Assembly: GCF_008000995.1 (NCBI RefSeq)
Contig: NZ_CP042828.1
Coordinates: 2,780,882-2,844,881 of the forward strand
DNA: 64,000 nucleotides
Direction: 5' to 3'
From: Ruania zhangjianzhongii
GTDB lineage: Bacteria; Actinomycetota; Actinomycetes; Actinomycetales; Beutenbergiaceae
This document shows, one piece after another, positions 1 through 8,364 of this stretch. The position numbers and the translations under genes were made by a program. How positions within the stretch are numbered: position 1 is the stretch's first letter; every line of letters starts with the position of its first letter. The notes below the pieces were generated by a model that did not search any database, was not told the DNA's origin, and worked only from the letters and a program-made list of their open reading frames with translations.

Positions 1-263
1 CGCTCCAGCAGCATGTCCCAGTGGGTCCGGACCTTCTTGCCGGGCTTGATCTCCGGGCGGTCCGCATCCCGCAGCAACGCCTCACCGCCGCCGGGGGCTT
101 CCCAGACCGGGGGGATCTCTGCTTCAGCGGAGAACGGGATGATGATCACGCGGCCGTCGGGGCAGTCGTAGACGGCCTCCACCCGGGGTGCGAACTCGAC
201 CCCCTCTTCGGTCTCCATGCTGTTGGCGCCGATCCGCATGCCACGCAGTGCTCGTTCAGCCAT
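1..263 (-). CDS. rbpA: RNA polymerase-binding protein RbpA (3' end off window)
   Basis: RbpA is an actinobacterial transcription factor that binds the primary sigma factor and the RNA polymerase beta subunit and stabilises the open complex. The first 87 residues are visible and include the start MAERALRGMRIGANS, the motif AEIPPVWE and the diagnostic RTHWDMLLER, which leads into the sigma-interacting helices lying beyond the edge. The ATG follows a strong AGGAGG site at 272-277. Only one cysteine of the zinc knuckle remains (YDCPDG), and the usual CxxC is replaced by EAPGGGE. This is therefore a zinc-free RbpA like the mycobacterial form rather than the Streptomyces form. A SigR-type promoter lies upstream at 306-331. 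Identification is secure; the C-terminus cannot be seen. Confidence 0.95.
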   Translation of the reverse strand, partial: MAERALRGMRIGANSMETEEGVEFAPRVEAVYDCPDGRVIIIPFSAEAEIPPVWEAPGGGEALLRDADRPEIKPGKKVRTHWDMLLE

Positions 264-305
264 CGTGACTCCTCCTGTCCGTGACGTGTGGTCTCCAACC
301 TGTCC

Positions 306-331
306 AACGGGTGGGACGCCGGTTCTGTTCC
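306..331 (-). promoter_or_regulatory. SigR/SigH-type promoter of rbpA
   Basis: On the minus strand GGAAC (331-327), exactly 18 nt and GTT (308-306) match the GGAAT-N18-GTT layout of thiol-stress sigma factor promoters. Transcription would start about 35 nt before the rbpA ATG. Streptomyces rbpA is known to belong to the SigR regulon, which supports the reading. The match is by eye and short. Confidence 0.6.
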
Positions 332-378
332 GCCCGGGCGGTGAAGGTGGTGTGAAGTTGGCGGGGACGCCTCGTGAT

Positions 379-391
379 TAAAGTGGAGTTC
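379..391 (+). promoter_or_regulatory. -10 box of a probably leaderless aldo/keto reductase mRNA
   Basis: TAAAGT at 379-384 lies 7 nt before the GTG at 392. An upstream TTGGCG at 358-363 could serve as the -35 element with a short 15-nt spacer. This arrangement favours GTG 392 over the upstream GTG at 374 as the start. Confidence 0.4.
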
Positions 392-1342
392 GTGACTACC
401 GAGACGATGACCTACCGCCAGCTGGGTGCCTCCGGGCTGACCGTGTCCACTGTGGGACTAGGCTGTAATGCTCTGGGCGCAACGGTAGCGGACCACGACG
501 TCCCTGGCTTGGTGAGAGCCGCCATTGAGGCAGGAATCACCTTCTTCGACACCTCCGACACCTACTCGCTCGGCCGGAGTGAGCACCTGCTCGGTCGAGC
601 GCTCGGGCCGATGCGGGACGACGTGGTGGTGGCCACCAAGTTCGGGATGGACGCCCGGGGACTGAACGGCCCGGACTGGGGGGTGCGCGGCTCGCGCCGA
701 TACATCCGCAGAGCCGTCGAGGGCTCGCTGCGCCGCCTGGGCACCGACCATATCGACCTGTACCAGATGCATCAGCCCGATCCCCGGACCCCGATCGAGG
801 AGACGCTCGCGGCGCTGCACGAGCTGGTACTCGAGGGCAAGGTGCGCTATCTCGGCTCCTCGAACTTCGCCGGCTGGCAGGTGATGGACGCCGACTGGAC
901 CGCCCGCACCGGCGGGCTCACCCCGATGATCTCCGCGCAGAACCAGTACAACCTGCTCAACCGCGGGATCGAGACCGAACTGGTGCCCGCCGTCGAACAT
1001 GTCGGTGCCGGCATCCTGCCGTTCTTCCCGCTCGCCTCGGGCTTGCTGACCGGGAAGTACCGTCGCGGTCAGGACGCCCCCGCCGGCACCCGGCTGACTA
1101 GCCGGCCGGACCGGCTGGCGAACGCCGATTTCGACATGATCGAGGCGCTGCAGAGCTTCGCTGCGGAGCGGGAGCTGAGCCTGCTGCAGGTGGCCATCGG
1201 TTGGCTCGCCGCTCAACCGGCGGTCGCCTCGGTGATCAGTGGTGCCTCCAAGCCGGAGCAGGTGCGGGCCAACGCTGCTGCCGCAGCCTGGGAGCCGACA
1301 GCGGCGGACCTCGCCGCCCTGGACGAGATCACCGGCAGGTGA
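392..1342 (+). CDS. Aldo/keto reductase
   Basis: A cytoplasmic NAD(P)H-dependent aldo/keto reductase of the AKR TIM-barrel family, 316 aa from the chosen GTG. The catalytic tetrad is visible: Asp and Tyr in FFDTSDTYS (about residues 52-57), Lys in ATKFG (about 82) and His in YQMHQPD (about 126). The C-terminal cofactor segment ends in SVISGASKPEQVRANAAA. Starts at GTG 374 or ATG 407 are also possible; 392 was preferred because a TANNNT box ends 7 nt before it. The stop overlaps the start of the methyltransferase by 4 nt (GTGA), so the two genes are translationally coupled. The substrate cannot be inferred. Confidence 0.9.
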   Translation: MTTETMTYRQLGASGLTVSTVGLGCNALGATVADHDVPGLVRAAIEAGITFFDTSDTYSLGRSEHLLGRALGPMRDDVVVATKFGMDARGLNGPDWGVRGSRRYIRRAVEGSLRRLGTDHIDLYQMHQPDPRTPIEETLAALHELVLEGKVRYLGSSNFAGWQVMDADWTARTGGLTPMISAQNQYNLLNRGIETELVPAVEHVGAGILPFFPLASGLLTGKYRRGQDAPAGTRLTSRPDRLANADFDMIEALQSFAAERELSLLQVAIGWLAAQPAVASVISGASKPEQVRANAAAAAWEPTAADLAALDEITGR

Positions 1343-2115
1343 GAACGGCCCCGCCGGCCGAACTGGTCGCGCGGCTGCGCTCTGCCGGGTGCGTGTTCGC
1401 CGAAGAAGAGGCCGCGCTGCTGGTCGAGACGGCCGAGAACGAGGCGCAGCTGGCCGAGCTCAGCAACCGGCGCACCGGCGGCGAGCCGCTGGAGCAGGTG
1501 CTCGGCTGGGTAGCCTTCGACGGGCTCCGGCTGCGCCTGCGGCCGGGCGTTTTCGTCCCACGGCAGCGGACCACCTTCCTCGTACAGACCGCGGCCGCGC
1601 TTGCTCCCCGCCGCGGCGTCGTAGCGGATGTGTGCTGCGGCGTGGGCGCTGTTGCTGCGGCGCTGGCCGCGCGGCGTCCGGATCTGGACCTGTTCGCCAC
1701 CGACCTGGACCCGGTGGCGGTGGCCGTGGCGCGGGAGAACCTGCCCGATCAGGTCGGCACCGGCTGTGGTGACCTACTCACAGCGGTCCCGCTGAGCTGG
1801 CGCGGGCAGCTGGGGGTCGTGGTGGCGAACACCCCGTACGTACCCTCGGCAGAGATCTCGGGGTTGCCGCCCGAGGCGCGCGAGCACGAGCCGCTGGCCA
1901 CGCTCGACGGCGGAGCGGACGGACTGGACCTGCAGCGTCGCCTTGCTCAGCAGGCACCCGGGTGGCTGGCGCCGGGGGGCAGGGTGCTGACCGAGATCGC
2001 CGCCGCTCAGACCGATGCCGCTGTCACGGCATTCGCTGCGGCCGGGTTCGACGCCCGGGTACGCATCAGTGCCGAATGGGGCAGCGGGGTACTGGTGGCC
2101 CAGCTGTCCGAGTGA
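1339..2115 (+). CDS. PrmC/HemK-related protein N5-glutamine methyltransferase
   Basis: A 258-aa S-adenosylmethionine-dependent methyltransferase of the HemK/PrmC-related type. It shows an N-terminal helical region with the TGGEPLEQVLGW motif, an SAM-binding loop VADVCCGVGAVA, the acidic FATDLDP and the catalytic-site motif NTPYVP in place of the canonical NPPY. NTPY is typical of the actinobacterial PrmC-related subfamily rather than true PrmC, which methylates release factors. The GTG start overlaps the upstream reductase stop. Its physiological glutamine substrate is unknown. Confidence 0.85.
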   Translation: MRTAPPAELVARLRSAGCVFAEEEAALLVETAENEAQLAELSNRRTGGEPLEQVLGWVAFDGLRLRLRPGVFVPRQRTTFLVQTAAALAPRRGVVADVCCGVGAVAAALAARRPDLDLFATDLDPVAVAVARENLPDQVGTGCGDLLTAVPLSWRGQLGVVVANTPYVPSAEISGLPPEAREHEPLATLDGGADGLDLQRRLAQQAPGWLAPGGRVLTEIAAAQTDAAVTAFAAAGFDARVRISAEWGSGVLVAQLSE

Positions 2116-2230
2116 GGGCCATCCCGCGCTTTCCGCAGATCGTCGCACGCGTTCGCCGCGTCCCGACAGGACGCGGCACACCGATGGACTGCGCCACGGA
2201 GCGCGGCAAAGCGGCGTCCGGCTGCCGCGG

Positions 2231-2821
2231 CTACTCGCCGGTGGCGCCGTCGATGGCCTCGCGGATCAGGTCCGCGTGGCCGTTGTGCCGGGCGTACTCC
2301 TCGATCATGTGCACCAGGATCCAGCGCAGGCTGTGCCGCTGCCCGTCCGGCCAGCCGCGGACCGCGAGTGCGTCCAGTCCGTCGGTGAGCCCGTTCTGGG
2401 CAGTCTCTCGGGAGTGGGTGACCGCGTCCTGCCAGAGAGTGAACAGCTCGAGCGGGGAGTCCTCCGACGCTGAGGTCCACTCCCAGTCCGGCTCGGCGTT
2501 CCAGTCCACCTCACGCCAGAGGGCGGGCATATCTTGGCCGAGGAACATCTCGGTGAACCAGTGCTCCTCCACCCAGGCCAGGTGCTTGAGGATGCCGCCC
2601 AGGGTCATCGTCGAGGCGGCAACGCGCACATTGAGACCGGCGGCAGCCAAGCCGGAGCACTTCCAGTGCAGGGTGCCGCGCTGGAACTCCAGGAAGCTGG
2701 TCAGCGTGTGCCACTCGTCCACGGCCAACGGCGGATCGACGCGGCCCTGCTCGTCGAGGATCACCTCGCTGAGCTCCGGTGCTGCGGCGGGCAGTGCGGG
2801 AATCGTGGCATCAGTAGTCAT
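2231..2821 (-). CDS. DinB family protein (DUF664)
   Basis: A 196-aa four-helix DinB/YfiT-like protein. It carries the typical segments TLGGILKHLAWVEEHWF and HMIEEYARHNGHADLIREAIDG; the histidines in them normally form the metal site. Members are often thiol-transferase-like (mycothiol-dependent) enzymes of unknown substrate. The start MTTDATIP was chosen at 2821. The next upstream gene on the same strand is a methyltransferase 19 nt away, so the two may be co-transcribed. Confidence 0.85.
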   Translation of the reverse strand: MTTDATIPALPAAAPELSEVILDEQGRVDPPLAVDEWHTLTSFLEFQRGTLHWKCSGLAAAGLNVRVAASTMTLGGILKHLAWVEEHWFTEMFLGQDMPALWREVDWNAEPDWEWTSASEDSPLELFTLWQDAVTHSRETAQNGLTDGLDALAVRGWPDGQRHSLRWILVHMIEEYARHNGHADLIREAIDGATGE

Positions 2822-2840
2822 CGGAATCGAATCTATCGCC

Positions 2841-3593
2841 TCAACGGGGGCAGGCACGGATCAAGTGCCGGGTGGAGTGCGCAACGAATACGCCGTCGGC
2901 GCGGATCTGCGCATCGAGATCGCGCAGCCGGTCGGCGTAGCCAGCCACGGTGAAGTCTGGCACCCACCAGACACATTTGCGCAGGATCCACACCACTGCG
3001 CCGATGTCGAAGAACTCCATCCGGCACCGAGCGGTGCGCAGCTCGACCCTCTCGAGGCCGGCCCGCTCGGCAGCGCGGACCTCCTGCTCCGGGTCCCGGC
3101 CCTGGCCGTCGCGGGGGAGCGGGCCGAGGAAGTGCTCGCTCAGCTCGACCGCGGACGCCGGGCCCACGTGCTGGGCGAGGTAGTGGCCATCGGGAGCGAG
3201 CAGGCGGGCGATCTCCGCCCACTGCGGGGAGACCGGGTGCCGTGCGGTGACCAGCTCCACGGAGTGGTCGGGCAGCGGCACAGGTGCACCGGCATCAGTC
3301 TCCAGCACCTGCACCCCTCGCGGACCCAGCAGCGCCCTGGCTCGGGCGACGTTCGGTGGCCAGGCTTCGGTCACGGACATCGAGGCCGGCAGCCGCGGCA
3401 CCTCAGCGATCACCTCGCCGCCGCCGGTGTCCAGATCCACAGCGCTCTCGACCCTCGCGAGCGCGTCGGTGAGCAGCTGCAGGTACCCCCAGGGCGGCCG
3501 CTCCTCGGTGGCCCGTCCGTCCAACCAGGAGAAGCCCCATCCGGTCACGTCGGCGCCGGCCGCCTCACCCACCAGGTCCTCGAAGTCACGCAT
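2841..3593 (-). CDS. Class I SAM-dependent methyltransferase
   Basis: A 250-aa protein with a methyltransferase fold. AVDLDTGGGEVIAE is the SAM-binding glycine loop, SMSVTEAWPPNVARAR gives the acidic and adenine region, and LVTARHPVSPQWAEIARLLAPDGHYLAQHVG matches motif IV and the post-motif helix. The glycine loop reads DTGGG, slightly different from the usual DxGxG. The start MRDFEDL (3593) fits the family N-terminus. The substrate is unknown. It precedes the DinB gene on the same strand. Confidence 0.8.
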   Translation of the reverse strand: MRDFEDLVGEAAGADVTGWGFSWLDGRATEERPPWGYLQLLTDALARVESAVDLDTGGGEVIAEVPRLPASMSVTEAWPPNVARARALLGPRGVQVLETDAGAPVPLPDHSVELVTARHPVSPQWAEIARLLAPDGHYLAQHVGPASAVELSEHFLGPLPRDGQGRDPEQEVRAAERAGLERVELRTARCRMEFFDIGAVVWILRKCVWWVPDFTVAGYADRLRDLDAQIRADGVFVAHSTRHLIRACPR

Positions 3594-3671
3594 CTGTCGA
3601 TGCTGGCTGACTCCGCGACGTCCGGGCAAGGGAGATTCTTCGCTCTCGATCCCTCCCGGATCGAGCCGCGC

Positions 3672-4346
3672 TCAGGACGCGGACGGGGTGCGCTTGGTGA
3701 CCAGGCGCTGGACGGCGTCGTCCATATGCGCCACCAACAGGGACTTGGCCTGCTCCAGGGTTCCGGCGGCGATCGCGTCCTGGAGTTCGACGTGCTCACG
3801 CACCTGGGTGCTCAGGTCCGGGTAGGTGGTCTCCAGCTCGCCGAGGCACATCCGGGTCTCCACCACCAGGGTGCGCATCGCGCGGATCAGCCGCGGGCTC
3901 TGCGAGCACGCCACCAGCTTCTCGTGGAAGGCGTGGTCGGCGTCGGAGACGCCCGGAGCGCTGTCCCGGCGGGCCGCCGAACGCATCGCGGTGATACTCG
4001 GCGTGAGCGCCTGCGCGGTCTCCTCCCGGCGCCCCGCCATCACCAGCTCCAGGGCGCCGCGCTCGATCGCCGACCGGGTCCGGTAGATGTCCTCGACGTC
4101 GTCGGTGGACAGTTCCGTGACGAACACGCCACGGTTGCGGATCGCCTCCAACAGCCCTTCGGCCACCAGTCGTTGCATCGCCTCGCGTAGCGGTCCGCGG
4201 GAGACATCGAGGCGTTCGGCGAGCTCGGTCTCGCCGAGCTGCTCACCCTGCTCCAGCCGGCCGGCCATGATCGCCCCGCGCAGCTGCTCGGCCACGTACT
4301 CCACCGTCGACTGACGCTTCGGCGGTCTCAGCTCACCGACCGGCAT
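3672..4346 (-). CDS. GntR-family (FCD) transcriptional regulator
   Basis: A 224-aa regulator with an N-terminal winged helix (about residues 12-75, including EYVAEQLRGAIMAGRL, DVSRGPLREAMQRL and GVFVTEL) and a C-terminal FCD effector domain with DADHAFHEKLV supplying metal and ligand residues. It is the last gene of the run 5885 to 3672, and its start overlaps the upstream isomerase-like gene by 14 nt. The inferred operator ATTGTNNACAAT occurs at 5908-5919 and 12057-12068, upstream of its own operon and of the aminotransferase/aldehyde dehydrogenase genes. I infer that it represses both until a pathway intermediate binds. Confidence 0.93.
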   Translation of the reverse strand: MPVGELRPPKRQSTVEYVAEQLRGAIMAGRLEQGEQLGETELAERLDVSRGPLREAMQRLVAEGLLEAIRNRGVFVTELSTDDVEDIYRTRSAIERGALELVMAGRREETAQALTPSITAMRSAARRDSAPGVSDADHAFHEKLVACSQSPRLIRAMRTLVVETRMCLGELETTYPDLSTQVREHVELQDAIAAGTLEQAKSLLVAHMDDAVQRLVTKRTPSAS

Positions 4347-5067
4347 CGACCCTCCCCGCTGCGAACAGTGCTCCGAGCCGGGCACTGTACCGGGGCGCCC
4401 CGGCAAGGCGCAGGCCCTCCCAGATGGTGACCTGGTTCGCGGTCAGCACCGGTTGACCGAGCCGGCGTTCCAGCTCCGGCAGCACGGCGAGGGTGCGCAT
4501 CGCGGTGTCCGGAATGAGCAGTGCCTGGGCGTCGGCATGGTCGTTTCCGATCGCGAGCGCGGTGACCTCGTCCGCGGAGAGGTTCCCCACCTCGGCGGCG
4601 GTGTCGATCCCGGCGCTGGAGAAGGAGACCACCTCGACCCCCGCGGAGGCGAGGTAGTCCGCGAACAGGCGGGCGACGTCGTCGGGGTAGCTGGCGGCGA
4701 CCGCGACCCGGGTGAGTCCGAGCGCAGCCAACGCCGCCAGGTAGGCGCGGCTGGTACTGGAGGTGGGGACACCGGTGATCTGCGCCAGCTGGTCCACCTG
4801 CTCCTCGGCACCGTCCGGTCCGTAGACGAAGCTGCCGGAGGTGCACGCCCACACCACCGCCTGCGGATGCTGCGGTGCCAGCAGCCGTGCGCCTTCGGCC
4901 AGCCGGCCCGGGCTGCCCAGATCGAGCAGCTCGGGCACTGCGTGCAGGTCAGTGCCGTAGATGTGCGCCACCGGGAAGTGGGCGTCGAGCCAGCCGGCGG
5001 CCAGTGGATAGTCGTCCTCAGCGGCGTGGTCGGGATAGATGAACCCGACAGTCGGAGTCGTGTTCAT
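4333..5067 (-). CDS. Maleate isomerase/Asp-Glu racemase-superfamily protein, copy 2
   Basis: A 244-aa protein related to maleate cis-trans isomerases and arylmalonate decarboxylases. The first active-site cysteine is present in VWACTSGSFVYG. At the position of the second cysteine the sequence reads LLIPDTAMRT, so that residue has become Asp. Enzymes of this superfamily use one or two cysteines for proton abstraction at an alpha carbon, so single-cysteine chemistry (decarboxylase or isomerase) is possible. The ATG overlaps the stop of the upstream paralogue (ATGA) and the end overlaps gntR. The exact reaction is not assignable. Confidence 0.8.
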   Translation of the reverse strand: MNTTPTVGFIYPDHAAEDDYPLAAGWLDAHFPVAHIYGTDLHAVPELLDLGSPGRLAEGARLLAPQHPQAVVWACTSGSFVYGPDGAEEQVDQLAQITGVPTSSTSRAYLAALAALGLTRVAVAASYPDDVARLFADYLASAGVEVVSFSSAGIDTAAEVGNLSADEVTALAIGNDHADAQALLIPDTAMRTLAVLPELERRLGQPVLTANQVTIWEGLRLAGAPRYSARLGALFAAGRVDAGR

Positions 5068-5885
5068 GACACTCCTTCCTCGAGTACGTCTGGCGGTGCC
5101 CCGATCTCGGGCGAAGGCGGCACGTCGGCGTCCTCCTGAAACACCCCGCGCAATGAGTCGCCGGGACCGACCATCGGCAGCCCCATCCGGCCCAGGCAGG
5201 CCCAGATGGTGAGCTGGTTCGCGGTCAGCACCGGTTTGCCCAGGTTGCGCTCCAGCGGGGCGATGATGTCGTACGTGGGCAGATTCGTGCAGGAGACGAA
5301 GATGGCCTCCGCGGCCGGGTCGTCGGCAGCCATCACCAGGTCGGCCACCGTACGGTAGTTCACCTTCCAGATCCCGCCACCCAGTCCGAGATACTGCGAG
5401 CGCACCACGGTCACGTCCAGCTCGCCGAGGAACTCCTCCAGCCGCCGGGTGAGCGGCTCGTCGTAGGGGGTGACCACCGAGATCGAGCTCAGTCCCAGCG
5501 TGCGGACCGCCTCGGCCAAGGCGCCGGACGTGGTCAGGCCGGAGGGTGCGCCGGCCGACTCGATCGCCGCACAGAGAGCCTCCTCGTACGCGACGCCGTG
5601 CACGAAGCTGCCAGAGCTGCACAGGAACGCGACTACCTCCGGCTCCACCCCGAGTACATCCCGGGTAGCGGTCTGCAGGTGGTCGGTGGCGGAGACCAGC
5701 TCGGCCATCTCCAGGCTGACCGGCACCGGTTCGTACGGGGTACGGGCCAGGTGCAGGCTCACCTCCATCGGTGCCCAGCGCCACAGCTCGCGCTCCAGTG
5801 CCAGGTCGAAAGGCGCGATGATGCCGATACCGCGTTGGGCCAGTGGGCCCTCGAACTCCGCGTCGCTCACTTCCACATATCTCAC
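5064..5885 (-). CDS. Maleate isomerase/Asp-Glu racemase-superfamily protein, copy 1
   Basis: A 273-aa paralogue of the next gene. Both superfamily cysteines are present, in FLCSSGSFVHG and FVSCTNLPTYD, as in maleate cis-trans isomerase. The ANQLTIWACL segment is shared with the neighbour (ANQVTIWEGL), showing tandem duplication with divergence. The start is GTG 5885; a weak AAAGG precedes it. It is the first gene of the GntR operon, transcribed away from the dehydrogenase-amidase pair across a shared 60-bp regulatory region. It probably isomerises or racemises a dicarboxylate-like intermediate. Confidence 0.85.
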   Translation of the reverse strand: MRYVEVSDAEFEGPLAQRGIGIIAPFDLALERELWRWAPMEVSLHLARTPYEPVPVSLEMAELVSATDHLQTATRDVLGVEPEVVAFLCSSGSFVHGVAYEEALCAAIESAGAPSGLTTSGALAEAVRTLGLSSISVVTPYDEPLTRRLEEFLGELDVTVVRSQYLGLGGGIWKVNYRTVADLVMAADDPAAEAIFVSCTNLPTYDIIAPLERNLGKPVLTANQLTIWACLGRMGLPMVGPGDSLRGVFQEDADVPPSPEIGAPPDVLEEGVS

Positions 5886-5907
5886 CTTTGCATCGGCGGA
5901 TCATCTG

Positions 5908-5946
5908 ATTGTTGACAATAGTAGGAGCGGCTCATACGTTGTCAAT
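5908..5946. promoter_or_regulatory. Interlocked divergent promoters with GntR operator
   Basis: ATTGTTGACAAT (5908-5919) is a palindrome around a 2-bp centre, and a second half site GTTGTCAATA spans 5938-5947. On the plus strand TTGACA (5912-5917), 17 nt and TACGTT (5935-5940) place the start of transcription at the ATG 5947. On the minus strand TTGACA (5945-5940), 16 nt and TACTAT (5923-5918) serve the isomerase operon. Each -35 box sits inside an operator half, so one bound repressor would block both directions. Confidence 0.7.
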
Positions 5947-6918
5947 ATGCGAGATCGGCCCGTTGTCGTGCTGCACGACGGCGAGGTGCCCAGCCCCGAG
6001 ACGATGGCACCTCTCCAGCAGCTCACCCAGGTGCAGTACACCGATGAGGCGGGCCTCGCCGAGGCCTTGCCCGGCGCCGAGGTGTTGTTCGCGTACCACT
6101 TCACCTCGAAGGCGCTACCGGGGGCCTGGCACGCAGCCGATACGCTGCGCTGGCTGCATGTGGCGGCCGCCGGTGTAGACCCGTTCATGACCGAGGACGT
6201 GCTCGCCTCCGACGTCGTGGTGACCAACAGCCGGGGCGTGTTCGACGAGGCGATCGCCGAGTACGTGCTCGGCCAGGTGCTCGCGTTCGCCAAGGACCTG
6301 CCCGGCTCCTGGCGGCGGCAGCAGGAACAGCACTGGGAACACCGGGAGTCCGAGCGGGTCGCCGGCACCCGCGCGCTGGTGGTCGGCACCGGTCCGATCG
6401 GGCGGACGATCGCACGGTTGCTGCGCGCGGCCGGACTGCAGGTGCGAGGCTCCGGGCGCCGCGCCCGCGAGGACGATCCGGACTTCACCACGGTGTGCGC
6501 CCAGGAGGACCTGCCCCGTGAGCTCGCTCGAGCGGACTGGGTGGTGCTCGCGGCACCGCTGACCGACGCCACCCGGGGAATGATCGACACCGACGCGCTG
6601 GCCGCGATGCGCCCTGGTGCCCGGCTGATCAACGTCGGCCGCGGCGAGCTGGTCCGCACCGACGACCTGGTCAGTGCACTGCGCGATGAGGTGATCGCCG
6701 GTGCAGCCCTGGACGTGATGGATCCGGAGCCGTTGCCGGCCGCGCACCCGCTGTGGCAGCTGCCCACGGCGCTGATCACCCCGCACAACTCCGGGGACTT
6801 CGTCGGCTGGCGCCGTGCGCTGGTCGAGCTGTTCGCCGAGAACCTCGCCCGCTGGCAGGCGGGGGAACAGCTGGAGAACATCGTGGACAAGACCATGGGA
6901 TACGTACCAGGGAGCTGA
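5947..6918 (+). CDS. D-2-hydroxyacid dehydrogenase
   Basis: A 323-aa NAD(P)-dependent D-isomer-specific 2-hydroxyacid dehydrogenase. The Rossmann motif GTGPIGRTIAR is at about residue 147, the substrate Arg is in NVGRGELVR (about 231), the Glu is in MDPEPLP (about 260) and the His is in ITPHNSGD (about 279). No Shine-Dalgarno site is well placed, and the promoter geometry predicts a leaderless message beginning at this ATG. It lies 1 nt before the amidase gene and opposite the isomerase operon. It probably interconverts a 2-oxo acid and a D-2-hydroxy acid in the pathway controlled by the nearby GntR protein. Confidence 0.92.
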   Translation: MRDRPVVVLHDGEVPSPETMAPLQQLTQVQYTDEAGLAEALPGAEVLFAYHFTSKALPGAWHAADTLRWLHVAAAGVDPFMTEDVLASDVVVTNSRGVFDEAIAEYVLGQVLAFAKDLPGSWRRQQEQHWEHRESERVAGTRALVVGTGPIGRTIARLLRAAGLQVRGSGRRAREDDPDFTTVCAQEDLPRELARADWVVLAAPLTDATRGMIDTDALAAMRPGARLINVGRGELVRTDDLVSALRDEVIAGAALDVMDPEPLPAAHPLWQLPTALITPHNSGDFVGWRRALVELFAENLARWQAGEQLENIVDKTMGYVPGS

Positions 6919-6919
6919 C

Positions 6920-8287
6920 GTGGAACCCACCGAGATGACCGCCGTCGAACTCGTCACCGCCTACGGCGCCGGTGACCTCTCCCCGGTGGAGGTGACTTCC
7001 GCCGTCCTCGATCGGATCGAGGAGGTGGACCCGGAGCTGAACGCCTACAACCTGGTGGACTCCGAGGCGGCGCTGGCCCAAGCAAAGGAGTCCGAGCAGC
7101 GGTGGCAGTCCGGCTACAGCAAGGGCTTGCTCGACGGTGTGCCGATCTCGATCAAGGACATCTTCCTCACCAAGGGCTGGCCCACGCTGCGCGGGTCGGC
7201 CTCGGTGGATCCGGACCAACCGTGGGAGGTGGACTCCCCGGTGGCCGCCCGGCTGCGCGCGGACGGGATGGTGTTCGTCGGCAAGACCACCACCCCGGAG
7301 ATCGCGTGGAAGGCCGTCACCGACTCCCCGCTGACCGGGATCACCCGCAACCCGGCGGACCCGACGAAGACTGCTGGCGGCTCGTCCGGTGGAGCCGGTG
7401 CAGCAGTGGCTGCCGGGATGGCACCGCTGGCTGTGGGTACCGACGGCGGGGGAAGCGTCCGGATCCCCGCGAGCTTCTGCGGGATCGTCGGGTTCAAACC
7501 CACCCAGGGTCGGATCCCGATGTTCCCGGCGAGCCCGTTCGCGCCGCTGGCTCATGCCGGGCCGATGACCCGGACAGTGGAGGACGCGGCGCTGCTGATG
7601 GACATCCTTGCGCTGCCGGACCACCGCGATCCCACGTCGCAGGCGCCGCCGCACCTGACCTACCGGGGGGAGTTCAACCGGGAGGTCACCGGGATGCACG
7701 TGGCCTACTCCCGCGACCTCGGCTACCTGCAGGTGGACGAAGAGGTGGCGCAGATCGTGGACGCCGCTGTAGCCAAGATCGACCAGGCCGGACTGCACGT
7801 GACCGCGGCCGACCCTGGCTTCGGCGATCCGATCGAGTCGTTCGAGAAGATGTGGGCCAGTGGTGCGGCGACGCTGCTGCGGACGATGCCCGGCGCCCGG
7901 GAGACCATCGATCCCGGTCTCGGTGCGGTGTGGGACCTGGGGGAGAGTCTCAGCGCGATCGACTACATCCAGGCCCGTGGTGTCGGTGCCGCCGTCGGCA
8001 TCCGGATGGGGGAGTTCGGCGAGGAGCACAACGCGCTGCTCACTCCGACCGTGGCGATCCCGCCGTTCGAGGCCGGCCACGACGTACCCCCGGACAGCGG
8101 GATGACCCGGTGGCCGCAGTGGGCCGGGTTCAGCTTCCCGTTCAACATGACCGGGCAGCCGGCGATCAGCATCCCGGTCGGCCACACCGCCGCCGGACTG
8201 CCTGTCGGCCTGCAGATCGTCGGTCCCCGGCACGCGGACGACCTGGTGCTCGCGCTCGGCCGGTTCGTGGAGTGGCTGCTGGCCTGA
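6920..8287 (+). CDS. Amidase (amidase signature family)
   Basis: A 455-aa amidase signature hydrolase. The Ser-cisSer-Lys triad is visible: Lys in PISIKDIF (about residue 78), cis-Ser in GGSSGGAGAA (about 154) and nucleophile Ser in DGGGSVRIPASFCG (about 178). The GTG start follows GGGAG by about 6 nt and the dehydrogenase stop by 1 nt, so the genes form one operon. The family hydrolyses carboxamides to acid and ammonia; the substrate is not determinable here. The operon context suggests that an amide enters or leaves the GntR-regulated catabolic route. Confidence 0.93.
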   Translation: MEPTEMTAVELVTAYGAGDLSPVEVTSAVLDRIEEVDPELNAYNLVDSEAALAQAKESEQRWQSGYSKGLLDGVPISIKDIFLTKGWPTLRGSASVDPDQPWEVDSPVAARLRADGMVFVGKTTTPEIAWKAVTDSPLTGITRNPADPTKTAGGSSGGAGAAVAAGMAPLAVGTDGGGSVRIPASFCGIVGFKPTQGRIPMFPASPFAPLAHAGPMTRTVEDAALLMDILALPDHRDPTSQAPPHLTYRGEFNREVTGMHVAYSRDLGYLQVDEEVAQIVDAAVAKIDQAGLHVTAADPGFGDPIESFEKMWASGAATLLRTMPGARETIDPGLGAVWDLGESLSAIDYIQARGVGAAVGIRMGEFGEEHNALLTPTVAIPPFEAGHDVPPDSGMTRWPQWAGFSFPFNMTGQPAISIPVGHTAAGLPVGLQIVGPRHADDLVLALGRFVEWLLA

Positions 8288-8364
8288 TCAGGGGGTAACT
8301 CCGGCGGCGGCCGGGCCGGGGTCACGTTGTTCACCGGTAGCCGTGCGCCGGCCATGGGGAGGTC

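Noticed and set aside
1962-4190. A 742-codon open frame on the plus strand
   Set aside because: It is antisense to the DinB, methyltransferase and GntR genes, low in recognisable motifs and typical of open frames created by high GC.
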